Positions 25,788-35,446 are shown, counted from the stretch's first letter. The stretch: 64,000 nucleotides of DNA from DASXHD01 sp038239005 (GCA_038239005.1 JBBSFE010000001.1:62001-126000); one strand, 5' to 3'. Notes: generated by a model from the letters alone, not told the origin. Translations and numbers: made by a program.

Positions 25788-26054
25788 ATGAGCGCAAAGT
25801 CCAAAGACGAGATGTTGAACGAGCTCCGCACCATGCTTCGCGACGTGTTCGCAGCCCAAGCGGCAGGCCAGGTCCAATCGCGCGTCGCGCGAGCACACGG
25901 CTACGTCGACGGCTTCATGCGCGCGCTCCTCGATACGGGTATCGCCGCCAAGCAAGAGCTGCTCGAGCTCGTGGCATCCGAGCGCCAGCACGTCTCCGGG
26001 CCGGCGCTTCGCACGATGTCGCAGATCGACGACGCAGAAACCGTCGCCGCCTAA
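25788..26054 (+). CDS. Small soluble helical protein, unknown function
   Basis: 88 residues starting at the ATG at 25788 with good coding composition. Two predicted helices carry MLNELRTMLRDVFAAQA and DGFMRALLDTGIAAKQELL. The charge pattern suggests a small helical adaptor. It stands alone between a divergent and a convergent gene; its TAA overlaps the stop of the following minus-strand gene (CTAA). No family is recognised. Confidence 0.65.
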   Translation: MSAKSKDEMLNELRTMLRDVFAAQAAGQVQSRVARAHGYVDGFMRALLDTGIAAKQELLELVASERQHVSGPALRTMSQIDDAETVAA

Positions 26055-29000
26055 GGCGTTACCAGGGTGACGTCGCCCGATTCGGTCTGATCGCTCGCGT
26101 TCGACGTGCGGTACCAGTTTGCGATCTGGGTCGAGCCCGTCACGAACTTCGGGAAGTAGCCCGCGAACTTGTTCTGTTGGGAGACCGTCTTCGCGGTCCA
26201 CTTGTGCGTGTTGTTCGCGCCGCCCGTGAGGCCTGTCGCGACGCGGAGTGAGCCGGCCGTGCTGTCTTGATAAGCGACGGTGATGGTGCCGCTCGCGTCG
26301 ATTTGCATGTTCGCGTCGTCACCGACGACGTGTTGCCCATCGGCATATGGCTTGCCGCTGTCGTAGCCGTCGTCGATGGTCTCGGGCTTGAGCGGGTTGC
26401 CTTTGCCACCCGGCCACACGACGAGCTGAAGGTGCTCTTGCACGCCGTTGACGTACGCGATGTACCAATCACCGTTTTGCGCGATGACGAGGTTGGCCGC
26501 GATGCCGTCGTCGCCGGTGTTGGCCGTGCTCGTGCCCGTGCCGGTCTGACCGTCGAGCAACGTCGACGCCCACTTGCCGCCTGCATCGCTGACGGCCCAC
26601 AGGTTTCCGTGGAAGCGATCGTAGAGAGCAATGCCGAGCCCATTGGGGCCGTTCGCGAGGCTTACGTAGTCGCCGTAGACGTTGGGGTAGCTCGGGATGA
26701 ACGTCGTCGAGTCGTAGACCTTCGCGCACGTCGCCGCCGCGGCGACGGTGACACACGCAGTGCCTGCAGCGCATGCGGGCGTGCAGCCGGAGACCGTCGC
26801 GGTGCAGATGCCGACGGTGGGGCCCACCGTGACGAGACACGCCTGCCCAGTCGGGCAGAACTGCGGCTGACATGGATCCTGTTCGTTGACGGCTGCGTCT
26901 TCGAACGTCCAGCTCGTTGCGGCCGTCGGCGTTGGCGCGTTCGCGCGCGCGACGATCACGCGTGAGCGAACGAAGCCGCCTGTGCCCGCTTCTTGTCCGA
27001 GATAGGCGAGGACCGGGTTGCCGTTGACCTGAATCATCTTCGCGTAGCGACCTTGGTCGGTGCCTACCTTGCCTTGGCTGACGACGTACGAGCTCCACTT
27101 CGAGCCGTCGAAGGTCGCGAACTTCAGCTGCAGGTTCGTTGCGTCGTAGTACGCCACCATCGGGTTCTGCGATGTCGGGTCGAGGACCATCGACGTCCAC
27201 AAGCCGACATCAGGTCCGGGTTCTTCGTTGCCGCCGCGCCAGCCGCTCGGGTTAGCGGCGTTGCATGTTCCGTCCGGCGTTGCGGGAAGGCCGTCGACCG
27301 TCGTCCATTGCACGGCGGATTTGGCGGGGTCCCATTTGCCGGCGACGAGATCGCCGTAGAGGTACGTGGCGCCGTCGCTGTCGTTGTAGCCGGCGACCCA
27401 GATGGTGCCGTCCTTGGCGACTGCAACGGATGTGTATGCGCCGATGAGCCCTTCGCTGAGGGCGTCGTCGCAGGTTTGGAGGCAATCGCTTCCGCACGTG
27501 TTCGGGTTCGGTGCGCTGCCGCAGTTGCAACCCGGAAACGCCGCCGCCGCGAGCGCAACGGCGCTGATCGCCACGAGGCGTTTGTCAGGACGACCGACCC
27601 TCCGCGCGCCAGCGCCGGACCAGATGAAAAAACGCGTCGCGGCGCTCTCCTTGCGCCGGCGAAGCATGAGCGCGACGAGGCCGGCCAAAACGGGAATGCC
27701 ATAAGCGAGACCGGTGCTCGTGGGAGCGGCGCCGATGGTGCAGGCGCTGCAACCCGAGCTCGAGCCGAGCGTCGGATCGGGGCGACCGCGAATGAGATCG
27801 GAAGACGAGCTCCCGACGTTGCCTTCTTCGTCTTGCACTTCGACGGTGATGGAGTTTCCGGCGAGCTGCGACGCCGGAACATCCGCGATGGATGCCCACG
27901 CGCTCCATGCGCTCTCTTTGCCGTTCTTGTCGGTCGTCTTGGTGCGCATCGTGAGAGCGGAGGTGTCGCTGACGAAGTCCCAGGCGGTGACTTTGAGGCT
28001 TCCGTCGTCGTTTGCGCCGAGCGTGACGTTCGGCGGGAGCACGTCGATCGTGAACGGCACTTGAGCCGGCTGCGCCGACTCGCTCATCTCTTGCCCGTGA
28101 ATGCGCGCCCACACGTTGAGCGTGTGTTTGCCTTGCAAAAAGAGCGCGTCGTTCTGAATCGTGAAGTTGCGATTCGGCGACCACATGCTGTGTGTGCCTT
28201 GGTCGACGGCGTACACGTACTCGATCACGTTGGTGCCGTTGTCGAGCGATGAGGTGAACGCGACGTCGAGCGCGGGCTGCTTCGTGCGATCGGCCGTGGT
28301 GAGGCTCATCGCTTCTGGGTGAACCGTCTTGCTCAGGATGCGAGCCTGGACGTCGGCCTGCTGGAGTGCGTTCTGCTTGGCGAGGGCGAGGTCGGCGAAG
28401 ATGGCGAGAAAATCGTCGCTGTTCTTCGAGAGCTTGCGGATGCCGCCGTCGGGAATCGTCATGCCGAGTCCGAAGCTCGCGAGCGTCGTCGAGAGATCGA
28501 TCGGCTTGAGGCTGCCACCGAGCTGACCTGCGATGGCGCCAAAGATGCTGCCGACGCCCGACGCAATCACCGACGGTTGATCGACGAGAAGCTCGCTGTT
28601 CGAGACCGAGGGGTTTTCGACTTTGACGGTGCCGATCGCCGGGAGAAGGCCGCCGTTCGGGTTCGTCTTCGGGTCGACGTGCGTCGACAGGTTGATCGGA
28701 ATCGTGAGATCGCCCGTGAACGTCATCGCGCGGACGAAGCGGTCCATGCTCCAGACGTAGAAGTCGATCGAGAACTGCTTCAGCGAGATCGAGAGAAGCG
28801 GGTCCGTGTCGAGGTTCGTTCCGTTGCCAATCTTGACGACCGGCGGTTGCTGCGGGCGCGTCGTGATGGCGACGGGACCCGGCTTCTGCTCGAACGTGAG
28901 CCGCTTGATGCTTGGAATGAGAACGCTGAGGAGCCCGCTTTGGAGCTGCGCGAACTGATCCGTCGAGATGCCGAGACACAGCGCGCCGCTGTTGTAGACG

Positions 29001-30226
29001 CTGGCGAACGTGAAGTTCAGGTAGCGACCCGAGAGCGCGATGCCGAGGTTCGGACCGGTGTCGGTGCTGGGCCAAGGCGAGACGTTGTTCGCCATCATCT
29101 CGTCGGGGATCGGAATGCCCGTCGGAATTTTGTTGTCGTAGAGCGGGACGCAGCTCGATTGCGGGTTCGGAATGGCGCCGCCCATGAGCGCGAGCGTGAT
29201 GCCGTTGGCCGAATCAGGGGTGTCGGTGAGCGTCGAGCCGCTGAACGAGCTCGAGTCGATCGCGTTGCCACCAGATGCGAGGACGATGTCCATGCCGCCC
29301 GCGGTGCCGGGCGAGATGCTCGCCAAAAACCCGCTGAGGTCGATGTGGCCGTCGAGGCCGAGGAGCGTCGGAACGCATGCGGCGGGTTGCGAGTCGTAGA
29401 AGCACGTGCCGCCGTTGTCGTGCGAGCCCGTGGGGCAGCTCGGGCTGAGCGCCGCGTTCGTCTTCGTGCAGAGCGCACCTTGCAGCGCGGACTTGAGCTG
29501 CGTCTGGAGCGGCGCGGTGAGCTGACCAACGAGGAACGACTTGAGCGAGTTCGCGATGCTGGCGCAGAAGCTTCCGCAGAAGTTCATCATGCCGCTCGTG
29601 ATGTTGGCGCTGATGACGGCGTTTGCGGTGTCGACCTTCGTGTAGCCGTCGCGTGGTGCGATTGTCTCGGCGACGAGCGGAAGGTTCACGGTGATGGGGA
29701 CATCGACGTAGTCGCAGGTGTTGTTGCTGCAGTTGAACGTCGTGCCGAGCTGCGCGTGGATCGTGCACGTCTTGAAGCTGGCGATGTAGACGTCGACGGG
29801 GATGTCGGCGACCTTGACCGGAATCGTTCCGGTGATCGTCAAGCTGTCCGGGTGGACGGCGGTGAGGATGAGCTTTGCGGCGTCGAGGTTGACTACCGCT
29901 TGGCATTGCGTCGACGTCGGGGTGTCGCAGATCGTGACGCTCGCGATGGTGAAGTCGCTGGAGCTCTTGCCAATCGGGTAGGTGATGCTGCCGCCGCCGA
30001 GCGCTTTGCCCGCGATGGCGCCCAAGTTTGCCTGCGCGAAGTCGAGGCCGGAGCGCGTGATGCGCACCGAGCCCGCGTTCGTGATGGCGCTTGCCTTCGG
30101 GAAACCGCCCGCAAGTGGGGTCACGCCGCAACCGGCGCAGCCGCTCGAGCAACCTCCGCCGCTACAAGCGAGCAAGAACAGGATCGCGCCGAGAACACCA
30201 AGTCTGCGCAGGAAAAGACGAAGCAT
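26051..30226 (-). CDS. Very long exported protein: lipid-binding-like domain, internal sorting tail, second lipoprotein module
   Basis: 1391 codons with a clear GGAGGA site before the ATG at 30226. Residues 1-30 are a lipoprotein signal (LFLLAC) followed by a Cys/Gly-rich stretch. To about 600 the sequence (VRITRSGLDFAQANLGAIAG, LSISLKQFSIDFYVWSMDRF) suggests a TULIP/BPI-like lipid-binding domain. Two Ig-like segments follow, then a MYXO-CTERM-like tail: Gly825-Cys826, a hydrophobic stretch 840-855 and RRRKE. Normally such a tail ends the protein. Here a second hydrophobic signal with lipobox FPGC (Cys900) follows at once, then a beta-propeller-like region to 1391. Probably two genes joined in frame, a real fusion or a lost stop. 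Confidence 0.75.
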   Translation of the reverse strand: MLRLFLRRLGVLGAILFLLACSGGGCSSGCAGCGVTPLAGGFPKASAITNAGSVRITRSGLDFAQANLGAIAGKALGGGSITYPIGKSSSDFTIASVTICDTPTSTQCQAVVNLDAAKLILTAVHPDSLTITGTIPVKVADIPVDVYIASFKTCTIHAQLGTTFNCSNNTCDYVDVPITVNLPLVAETIAPRDGYTKVDTANAVISANITSGMMNFCGSFCASIANSLKSFLVGQLTAPLQTQLKSALQGALCTKTNAALSPSCPTGSHDNGGTCFYDSQPAACVPTLLGLDGHIDLSGFLASISPGTAGGMDIVLASGGNAIDSSSFSGSTLTDTPDSANGITLALMGGAIPNPQSSCVPLYDNKIPTGIPIPDEMMANNVSPWPSTDTGPNLGIALSGRYLNFTFASVYNSGALCLGISTDQFAQLQSGLLSVLIPSIKRLTFEQKPGPVAITTRPQQPPVVKIGNGTNLDTDPLLSISLKQFSIDFYVWSMDRFVRAMTFTGDLTIPINLSTHVDPKTNPNGGLLPAIGTVKVENPSVSNSELLVDQPSVIASGVGSIFGAIAGQLGGSLKPIDLSTTLASFGLGMTIPDGGIRKLSKNSDDFLAIFADLALAKQNALQQADVQARILSKTVHPEAMSLTTADRTKQPALDVAFTSSLDNGTNVIEYVYAVDQGTHSMWSPNRNFTIQNDALFLQGKHTLNVWARIHGQEMSESAQPAQVPFTIDVLPPNVTLGANDDGSLKVTAWDFVSDTSALTMRTKTTDKNGKESAWSAWASIADVPASQLAGNSITVEVQDEEGNVGSSSSDLIRGRPDPTLGSSSGCSACTIGAAPTSTGLAYGIPVLAGLVALMLRRRKESAATRFFIWSGAGARRVGRPDKRLVAISAVALAAAAFPGCNCGSAPNPNTCGSDCLQTCDDALSEGLIGAYTSVAVAKDGTIWVAGYNDSDGATYLYGDLVAGKWDPAKSAVQWTTVDGLPATPDGTCNAANPSGWRGGNEEPGPDVGLWTSMVLDPTSQNPMVAYYDATNLQLKFATFDGSKWSSYVVSQGKVGTDQGRYAKMIQVNGNPVLAYLGQEAGTGGFVRSRVIVARANAPTPTAATSWTFEDAAVNEQDPCQPQFCPTGQACLVTVGPTVGICTATVSGCTPACAAGTACVTVAAAATCAKVYDSTTFIPSYPNVYGDYVSLANGPNGLGIALYDRFHGNLWAVSDAGGKWASTLLDGQTGTGTSTANTGDDGIAANLVIAQNGDWYIAYVNGVQEHLQLVVWPGGKGNPLKPETIDDGYDSGKPYADGQHVVGDDANMQIDASGTITVAYQDSTAGSLRVATGLTGGANNTHKWTAKTVSQQNKFAGYFPKFVTGSTQIANWYRTSNASDQTESGDVTLVTP

Positions 30227-30341
30227 GGATTCCTCCGATGATCGCGGCCGATACCCGCGTTCATACGAGGTTAGTTTACACCATCATTTCCCGTCCGTCG
30301 CCCGCTTTAGGCATCCGTCTCGGGATAGAGCGCGCTTTTTG

Positions 30342-31535
30342 TCAGTCGCCGGAAGCGTCGCCCGTGCCGCCGTCGGTGCTTGCGTCGGTTCCGCTGTCGG
30401 TTCCGCCGTCTCCGCCGCCGCCTTGGCACGTGGGCTCGCTCGACCCGTCGTTGATGTTCACCGCGGAAGCCGCGAACACCGCCGAGAGCCAGAAGCTGTC
30501 TTGGCAATCGCCGGCTTTTTGCGAGGTCGAGCAGTAGTCGCCTTTGGCCATGATTTTGTTCGAGCCATCACGCATGCAGCCGTGCGTCGTCGGATCGGGT
30601 GACGTTTGTGTGAGGAGCGCGCAAAGCGTCTCGGGCAAAATCGAGAGCGGCACTTTGTCGGCGTCCTCGAGCGTCATGATGGCGCCGAGCGAGCCAGCGG
30701 TGTGCCACTTCACGCACGACGATGGGTCGGCGACGGTGCACGACTGACCGAGCGCCTTGAGGTTGTAGCTGCCGATGCAGTTGTTGTTGTTCGTGACGAG
30801 CGCTTGCTTCAGCACGGCTTGGCGTAGCGGCAAGATGATGACGTTCGCCGGATCGGCCGCGCCGGCATCGGGCGAGAGGAACACGGGAACGTTGAGGAGC
30901 GCGATGGGCGATGTCGTGAATGCGCCTGCGTCGTCGTAGGTGATGGCGGTCTGCGCAGGCTCGATGTCGAGCTGACCAAGTTGGTGCCGGTAGAAGCAGT
31001 AGCCAACCGTGAACGGATTGCTCGAAGGAGGTGCGCCGCCCGTCGTGATGTTCGACGCCGTGGGATCGACGTGGAGAATCCAGTTGAAGGCGCCGGTTCC
31101 CTTGTCGCCGCATTCGATCTCGTGAAGATCGACGCCGAGATCGATGACGGTCGTTTGCACGAGCCCGAGCCCGACACCACCGGTGCCGACGAGCGACGGC
31201 GGCGACGTGATCAGCAATCGGCGAAGACGAAAATCGAACGTGGTCTTCTTGCTGTTGTCGGCGAGCGGCAAACACGTGTTCGGGTCGCCGCATTTTGCGG
31301 TGTCGATCGGACACGTGCCGCCGGTGGACGGGCAGGAGTTGTCCGATGGGTCGCAGTTCGCCGCGGGAAAACCTCCAGGGCCGCCGCTGTCGCAGTCGAT
31401 GGCGCTCGCGCCCGCTTCGACGACGGGCCGAGCGTGCTCGGTGATGCAAGAGGTGAGGCTCGCGGAGAGCGTAAATGCCGCCACACCCGCCAGCGCGACG
31501 GAGCCCAAGAGCAAGTAAGTCGACGATCGTTTCAT
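30342..31535 (-). CDS. Predicted lipoprotein, unknown function
   Basis: 397 residues from the ATG at 31535. The signal peptide ends SASLTSC, a reasonable lipobox. A Cys-rich spacer (seven Cys in residues 55-90) precedes a mainly beta domain (FDFRLRRLLITSPP, AFNWILHVDPT). The C-terminal tail is Asp/Gly/Thr-rich low complexity, as in many myxobacterial surface proteins. No family is recognised. It begins 13 bases after the PfkB kinase gene on the same strand and may share its transcript. Confidence 0.75.
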   Translation of the reverse strand: MKRSSTYLLLGSVALAGVAAFTLSASLTSCITEHARPVVEAGASAIDCDSGGPGGFPAANCDPSDNSCPSTGGTCPIDTAKCGDPNTCLPLADNSKKTTFDFRLRRLLITSPPSLVGTGGVGLGLVQTTVIDLGVDLHEIECGDKGTGAFNWILHVDPTASNITTGGAPPSSNPFTVGYCFYRHQLGQLDIEPAQTAITYDDAGAFTTSPIALLNVPVFLSPDAGAADPANVIILPLRQAVLKQALVTNNNNCIGSYNLKALGQSCTVADPSSCVKWHTAGSLGAIMTLEDADKVPLSILPETLCALLTQTSPDPTTHGCMRDGSNKIMAKGDYCSTSQKAGDCQDSFWLSAVFAASAVNINDGSSEPTCQGGGGDGGTDSGTDASTDGGTGDASGD

Positions 31536-31548
31536 CTCTACCCTCAGC

Positions 31549-32475
31549 TTATAGCTTGCCGCCGTAATCGACCATCGCCGTGAACATCGCGAGGCGTTTG
31601 TCGAGCGAGGCTGCGTCCACGGCGAGCAATTTCTCCGGGCCAATGCCTTCGACGCAAAACGACGCGAGCGCCGACGCGTAGAACATTCCGCGGCGAACTG
31701 CGATGCCGCTGCGATCGCCCGAGCGCGCGAGATACCCGACGAGACCGCCCGCGAACGTGTCGCCGGCGCCGGTCGGGTCGAGGACTTGCTCGAGCGGATA
31801 CGCCGGGACGAAGAAAACGCCATCGCCGTCGAAGAGGAGCGCGCCGAACTCGCCACGCTTGATGATGAGACGCTTCGGGCCGAGGTCGCGGATGGCACGC
31901 GCTGCTGCAGCGATGTTGCTTTCGCCTGCGAGCTGCCGCGCCTCTTCGTCGTTGATGACGAGCAAGTCGACCTTCGCGAGGACATCGACGAGCGCTTTGT
32001 GCTCGCCCGAAATCCAAAAGTTCATGGTGTCGGCGACGACGATGGTGTCCGCTCCGCGATGAACTTGCGAGAGCACTTCGAGCTGGAGCTTAGGGTGAAT
32101 GTTGCCGAGCAAAACGACGCGTGTGTTTTTGTAGGCGTCGGGGATCTTCGGACGAAAGTCGGCAAAGACGTTGAGCTGCGTGTCGATCGACTCGCGGCTC
32201 GAAAGATCTTTCGAGTATTTGCCGTGCCAGCGAAACGTCTTGCCGCCTTGGCGTTCGACGCCGACCGTATCGACGCCGCGTTTGCGCAGCGTCTCGAGGT
32301 GGGCTTCGTCGAAGTCTTCGCCGACGACGCCAACGAGATTGACCGGCGCGAGCATCGACGCGGCAATCGACGAATACGTCGCGGCGCCGCCGAGAACGTT
32401 TCGGAACTCGCCCGAGGGCATGTCGAGATCGTCGAACGCGAGTGAGCCGACGATGAGGCTCTGGCCGGATTGCAT
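31549..32475 (-). CDS. PfkB-family sugar or nucleoside kinase
   Basis: 308 residues from the ATG at 32475. Ribokinase fold with the C-terminal PfkB signature DPTGAGDTFAGGLVGYL, holding the catalytic Asp, and the glycine motif near the start (NVLGGAATYSSIAASML). It lies 14 bases downstream of mtnP, so a nucleoside substrate (adenosine, or a sugar released in methylthioadenosine recycling) is plausible, but the sequence alone does not set the substrate. Confidence 0.88.
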   Translation of the reverse strand: MQSGQSLIVGSLAFDDLDMPSGEFRNVLGGAATYSSIAASMLAPVNLVGVVGEDFDEAHLETLRKRGVDTVGVERQGGKTFRWHGKYSKDLSSRESIDTQLNVFADFRPKIPDAYKNTRVVLLGNIHPKLQLEVLSQVHRGADTIVVADTMNFWISGEHKALVDVLAKVDLLVINDEEARQLAGESNIAAAARAIRDLGPKRLIIKRGEFGALLFDGDGVFFVPAYPLEQVLDPTGAGDTFAGGLVGYLARSGDRSGIAVRRGMFYASALASFCVEGIGPEKLLAVDAASLDKRLAMFTAMVDYGGKL

Positions 32476-32489
32476 CGCCCGGGTTTCTA

Positions 32490-33356
32490 CTACGAACCCA
32501 TCAACCAGGCGAGCCGCGAGCGTGCTTCTTGGGGGACGCGCGCCATGTCGCTCATGACCGCGCCCTTCAGGGCACCGTAGGCGTTGCTCTTCGTCGGGTC
32601 GGGGAGGGATTTTGCGAGGGCCGCGATGACGAGGCGCGCGGTGTCGACGTTCTCGCGCATCACGGCGAGGACGGCTTCGACCGTGACGTTTTCTTCGCTT
32701 TGGTGCCAGCAGTCGTAGTCGGTGGCGAGCGCGAGCGTCGCGAAGGGGAGCTCGGCTTCGCGCGCGAGCTTGGCTTCGGGCATCGAGGTCATGCCGATGA
32801 CGGACACGCCCCAGCCGCGATAGATGAGGCTCTCGGCGCGCGTCGAAAAATGCGGGCCCTCGATGCAGACGTAAGCGCCGCCGCGATGCACGCCGCGGGT
32901 GCCTTTCGCGTGCACGGCGCTCGCTGCGTCGCCGAGGACTTTTGCGAGGAGCGGGCACACGGGATCCGCGAAGCTCACGTGCGCGACGACGTCGTCGAAG
33001 AACGTGGAGACGCGCCGCTTCGTGAGGTCGACGTACTGATCGACGACGACCATGTCGCCGGGCGCGATGTTTTCTTTCATCGACCCGACGGCGCTGACGC
33101 TGACGAGGTGCGTGGCGCCGAGCTTCTTCAGCGCGCACACGTTCGCGCGAAAGTTGATGCCGTGCGGCGGCACGCGATGACCACGACCATGGCGCGGCAA
33201 AAAGAGAAGCGTCGTGTCGCCGAGCTCGCCGCGCACGATGACGTCACTCGGCGAGCCATAGGGCGTGTCGACCGCGACTTCTTCGACCCGCTCGAGCTCG
33301 GGCAGATCGTAAAGGCCACTGCCGCCGAGAATGGCCAGCGTGAAGCGCGCGGTCAT
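32490..33356 (-). CDS. mtnP: S-methyl-5'-thioadenosine phosphorylase
   Basis: 288 residues from the ATG at 33356, overlapping the gmk stop (ATGA). The enzyme phosphorolyses methylthioadenosine to adenine and methylthioribose 1-phosphate. The phosphate-binding GGSGLYDLPEL, the FLPRHGRGHRVPPHGINFRA block, SAVGSMKENIAPGDMVVVDQ, YVCIEGPHFSTRAES, GMTSMPEAKLARE and ATDYDCW are all family-specific. A purine nucleoside phosphorylase activity is the main alternative. Confidence 0.93.
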   Translation of the reverse strand: MTARFTLAILGGSGLYDLPELERVEEVAVDTPYGSPSDVIVRGELGDTTLLFLPRHGRGHRVPPHGINFRANVCALKKLGATHLVSVSAVGSMKENIAPGDMVVVDQYVDLTKRRVSTFFDDVVAHVSFADPVCPLLAKVLGDAASAVHAKGTRGVHRGGAYVCIEGPHFSTRAESLIYRGWGVSVIGMTSMPEAKLAREAELPFATLALATDYDCWHQSEENVTVEAVLAVMRENVDTARLVIAALAKSLPDPTKSNAYGALKGAVMSDMARVPQEARSRLAWLMGS

Positions 33357-33976
33357 CGTGTCTCTCCGCTTCGAAGAAGGCGCTCGGCGACTTGTGCGAC
33401 ACGCCCGCGCTTTGCGCGCTCGGCGCGCACGATGCCGCAGAGCGTTTCCGCGGCGCGATCGAGGTCGTCGTTCACGACGACGTAATCGAAGAGCGCGTAG
33501 TGCTCGATCTCGCGCATCGCGACTTGAAAACGCTTCTGAACGACGTCTTCGGCGTCGCTTGCGCGGCCGCGGAGGCGCTTCAAGAGCTCGGGCATCGACG
33601 GCGGCAAGATGAACACGCCGATGACGTCCGGAACCTTTGCACGGATTTGCCGCGCGCCTTGGTAATCGATGTCGAAAAGGACGCCGCCGCAATCCGGGTC
33701 TTGCTGTGCGCGTTCGATTTCGGCGAGCGAGGTGCCGTAGAGATTTCCGTGAACCTCCGCCCACTCCATGAACGCGCCCTGTTTGATGAGCGACTCGAAG
33801 CGATCGCGATCGACGAAGTGATAGTCCTTGCCGTCACTCTCCACCGTTCGCGGTTTGCGCGTCGTGTGCGACACGGAGAAACGCAAATCGGGGAACGCAG
33901 CGAGCAGGCGCCGCGTGAGCGTCGTCTTTCCGGCACCGCTCGGTGACGACAGGATGAGGAGCAAGAAGTCCGACAT
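33353..33976 (-). CDS. gmk: Guanylate kinase
   Basis: 207 residues from the ATG at 33976 (MSDFLLLILSSPSGAGKTTL); an ATG at 33994 would add six residues. It phosphorylates GMP to GDP. The P-loop SSPSGAGKTT, the GMP-binding SHTTRKPRTVESDGKDYHFV and the GVLFDIDYQGARQIR block are typical. It sits between yicC and mtnP; yicC next to gmk is a widespread arrangement. No rpoZ follows. Confidence 0.96.
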   Translation of the reverse strand: MSDFLLLILSSPSGAGKTTLTRRLLAAFPDLRFSVSHTTRKPRTVESDGKDYHFVDRDRFESLIKQGAFMEWAEVHGNLYGTSLAEIERAQQDPDCGGVLFDIDYQGARQIRAKVPDVIGVFILPPSMPELLKRLRGRASDAEDVVQKRFQVAMREIEHYALFDYVVVNDDLDRAAETLCGIVRAERAKRGRVAQVAERLLRSGETR

Positions 33977-34023
33977 GGACGAAGCGGCGATCATAATCGA
34001 TCGCCCAGACACCGCTCGTTGAA

Positions 34024-34896
34024 TCACTCCACGTTTTGGGATTGCTCGCGCATGCGCTCGATTTCGACTTTGAGCTCGACGACGGCGCGTGCAATGGCGA
34101 CGTCGGCGCTCTTGCTGCCGATGGTGTTGGCTTCGCGGCTCATTTCTTGGAGCAAGAAATCGATGCGGCGGCCCACGGGCCCGTCGGCGGACAAAAGCTT
34201 TGCGAGCTGCTCGCAGTGGCTTCGGAGGCGCGCGATTTCTTCGGCGACGTCGCTGCGGTCGGCCAAAATCGCGATTTCTTGCTCGAGGCGCGCTGGATCG
34301 ACCGCGCCCTCGGCCGACGCGGTGAGGCGGCTCACGCGCTCTCGGAGGCGTTTTTGTGCGGTGGCGAGCGCCTCGGGTGCACGCGACTCGACATCGCCGA
34401 GGAGCGCCGTGACGCGCGCGCCGCGTTCGCCTAGCTCGCGCCCGAGTGTCTTGCCTTCGTGTGCGCGCATCGCATCGAGATCGACGGCGGCCTTCTCGAA
34501 TGCGTGCTTGAGCGCATCGCGCATTCCGACGCACTCGCCTTCGTGCGCGACGAACAAATCTGGAACGACCGAAAGCAGCGACATCGGCACGGGCTCGTTC
34601 GGCGCGATGATGTCGCGAAGTGCGGCGAGCTCTTTGTAGGCCGCGGCCGCGCGCTCGCGATCGAGCTGCGGCGGGATCGTGGCGAGCCCTTCACCGCGCA
34701 ATACGATTTCGAGACGCCCGCGCGAGAAGCGTTCGCGTGCGGCGAGCTCGGCGTGCGTTGCGATTTCGGCGAGCTCGCGCGATGCGCGGACGCGTACTTC
34801 GAGAAACCGGTGGTTCAGAGCACGAAGCTCGACAATCAGCTTGCCGCGAGGTGCGACGGCGTGCTCCCCCGAGCCAAAGCCGGTCATGCTCCTCAT
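34024..34896 (-). CDS. yicC: YicC family protein
   Basis: 290 residues, the usual length. It begins MRSMTGFGSGEHAV, the family start (RSMTGFG), with ELRALNHRFLEVRVR and the C-terminal block GRRIDFLLQEMSREANTIGSK. YicC-like proteins have been described as endoribonucleases. The gene is next to gmk as in many bacteria and starts five bases downstream of the DUF507 gene. Confidence 0.94.
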   Translation of the reverse strand: MRSMTGFGSGEHAVAPRGKLIVELRALNHRFLEVRVRASRELAEIATHAELAARERFSRGRLEIVLRGEGLATIPPQLDRERAAAAYKELAALRDIIAPNEPVPMSLLSVVPDLFVAHEGECVGMRDALKHAFEKAAVDLDAMRAHEGKTLGRELGERGARVTALLGDVESRAPEALATAQKRLRERVSRLTASAEGAVDPARLEQEIAILADRSDVAEEIARLRSHCEQLAKLLSADGPVGRRIDFLLQEMSREANTIGSKSADVAIARAVVELKVEIERMREQSQNVE

Positions 34897-34900
34897 CCCG

Positions 34901-35413
34901 CTACGTAAGCCCTCTCTTGCGTTTGACGATTTCGACTTGGCGCGCGTACTCGATGTCCCATTCGCGCGATCCTTCTTTGACGTGTTTCAGCTGCGCGCGC
35001 ACCTCTCCGTCGATTTTTTCGTCTTCGCCCATGTGCTTTTTGAAGATGGGCGCCATTTTCCGACGTAATTCGATGTCCTGGGCGTAGATCTCGTCGACGT
35101 TTTGCGAGTGCCCGAACATCTCCACGACTTGGTCGAGGAGGTAGTCGAGGGTTTCGTCGCCGACTTTGAGCCCCTTCGAGTCGGCGATTTGGTCGCGGAC
35201 GCGGTTGTAGCTCTCGCCGCCGCGGCCCGTTCGCTCGAGAAGCTCGCGGGTTTTGTCGTTCACGTCCTTTTCCATCTGGAGGTAGTTCCGCAGCACGGAC
35301 TCGACGTCGACGACGACCTCGGTTGGGTGCTCGGCCTCGATGTCTCCCGCCGAAATGAGGACTTTGACGATCTCTTGGGCAATGGGGCTCACACGCCCCG
35401 CGAACAGACGCAT
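34901..35413 (-). CDS. DUF507 family protein
   Basis: 170 residues from the ATG at 35413 (MRLFAGRVSPIAQEIVKVLI). The RLFxxR start, the two repeated helical halves and the final EWDIEYARQVEIVKRKRGL match DUF507, a small family common in delta-proteobacteria and related phyla. Its function is unknown. The product is highly charged and helical. It is the first gene of the gmk operon and is divergent, 33 bases apart, from the zinc-ribbon gene. Confidence 0.85.
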   Translation of the reverse strand: MRLFAGRVSPIAQEIVKVLISAGDIEAEHPTEVVVDVESVLRNYLQMEKDVNDKTRELLERTGRGGESYNRVRDQIADSKGLKVGDETLDYLLDQVVEMFGHSQNVDEIYAQDIELRRKMAPIFKKHMGEDEKIDGEVRAQLKHVKEGSREWDIEYARQVEIVKRKRGLT

Positions 35414-35446
35414 GACATCGCTATACCTGTGTTCTATCGTCGAGTC

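Noticed and set aside
28319..30241. 640-codon plus-strand frame over the long exported protein
   Set aside because: Arg/Asp/Val-rich antisense frame; the minus strand has signal peptide, ribosome-binding site and domain structure.
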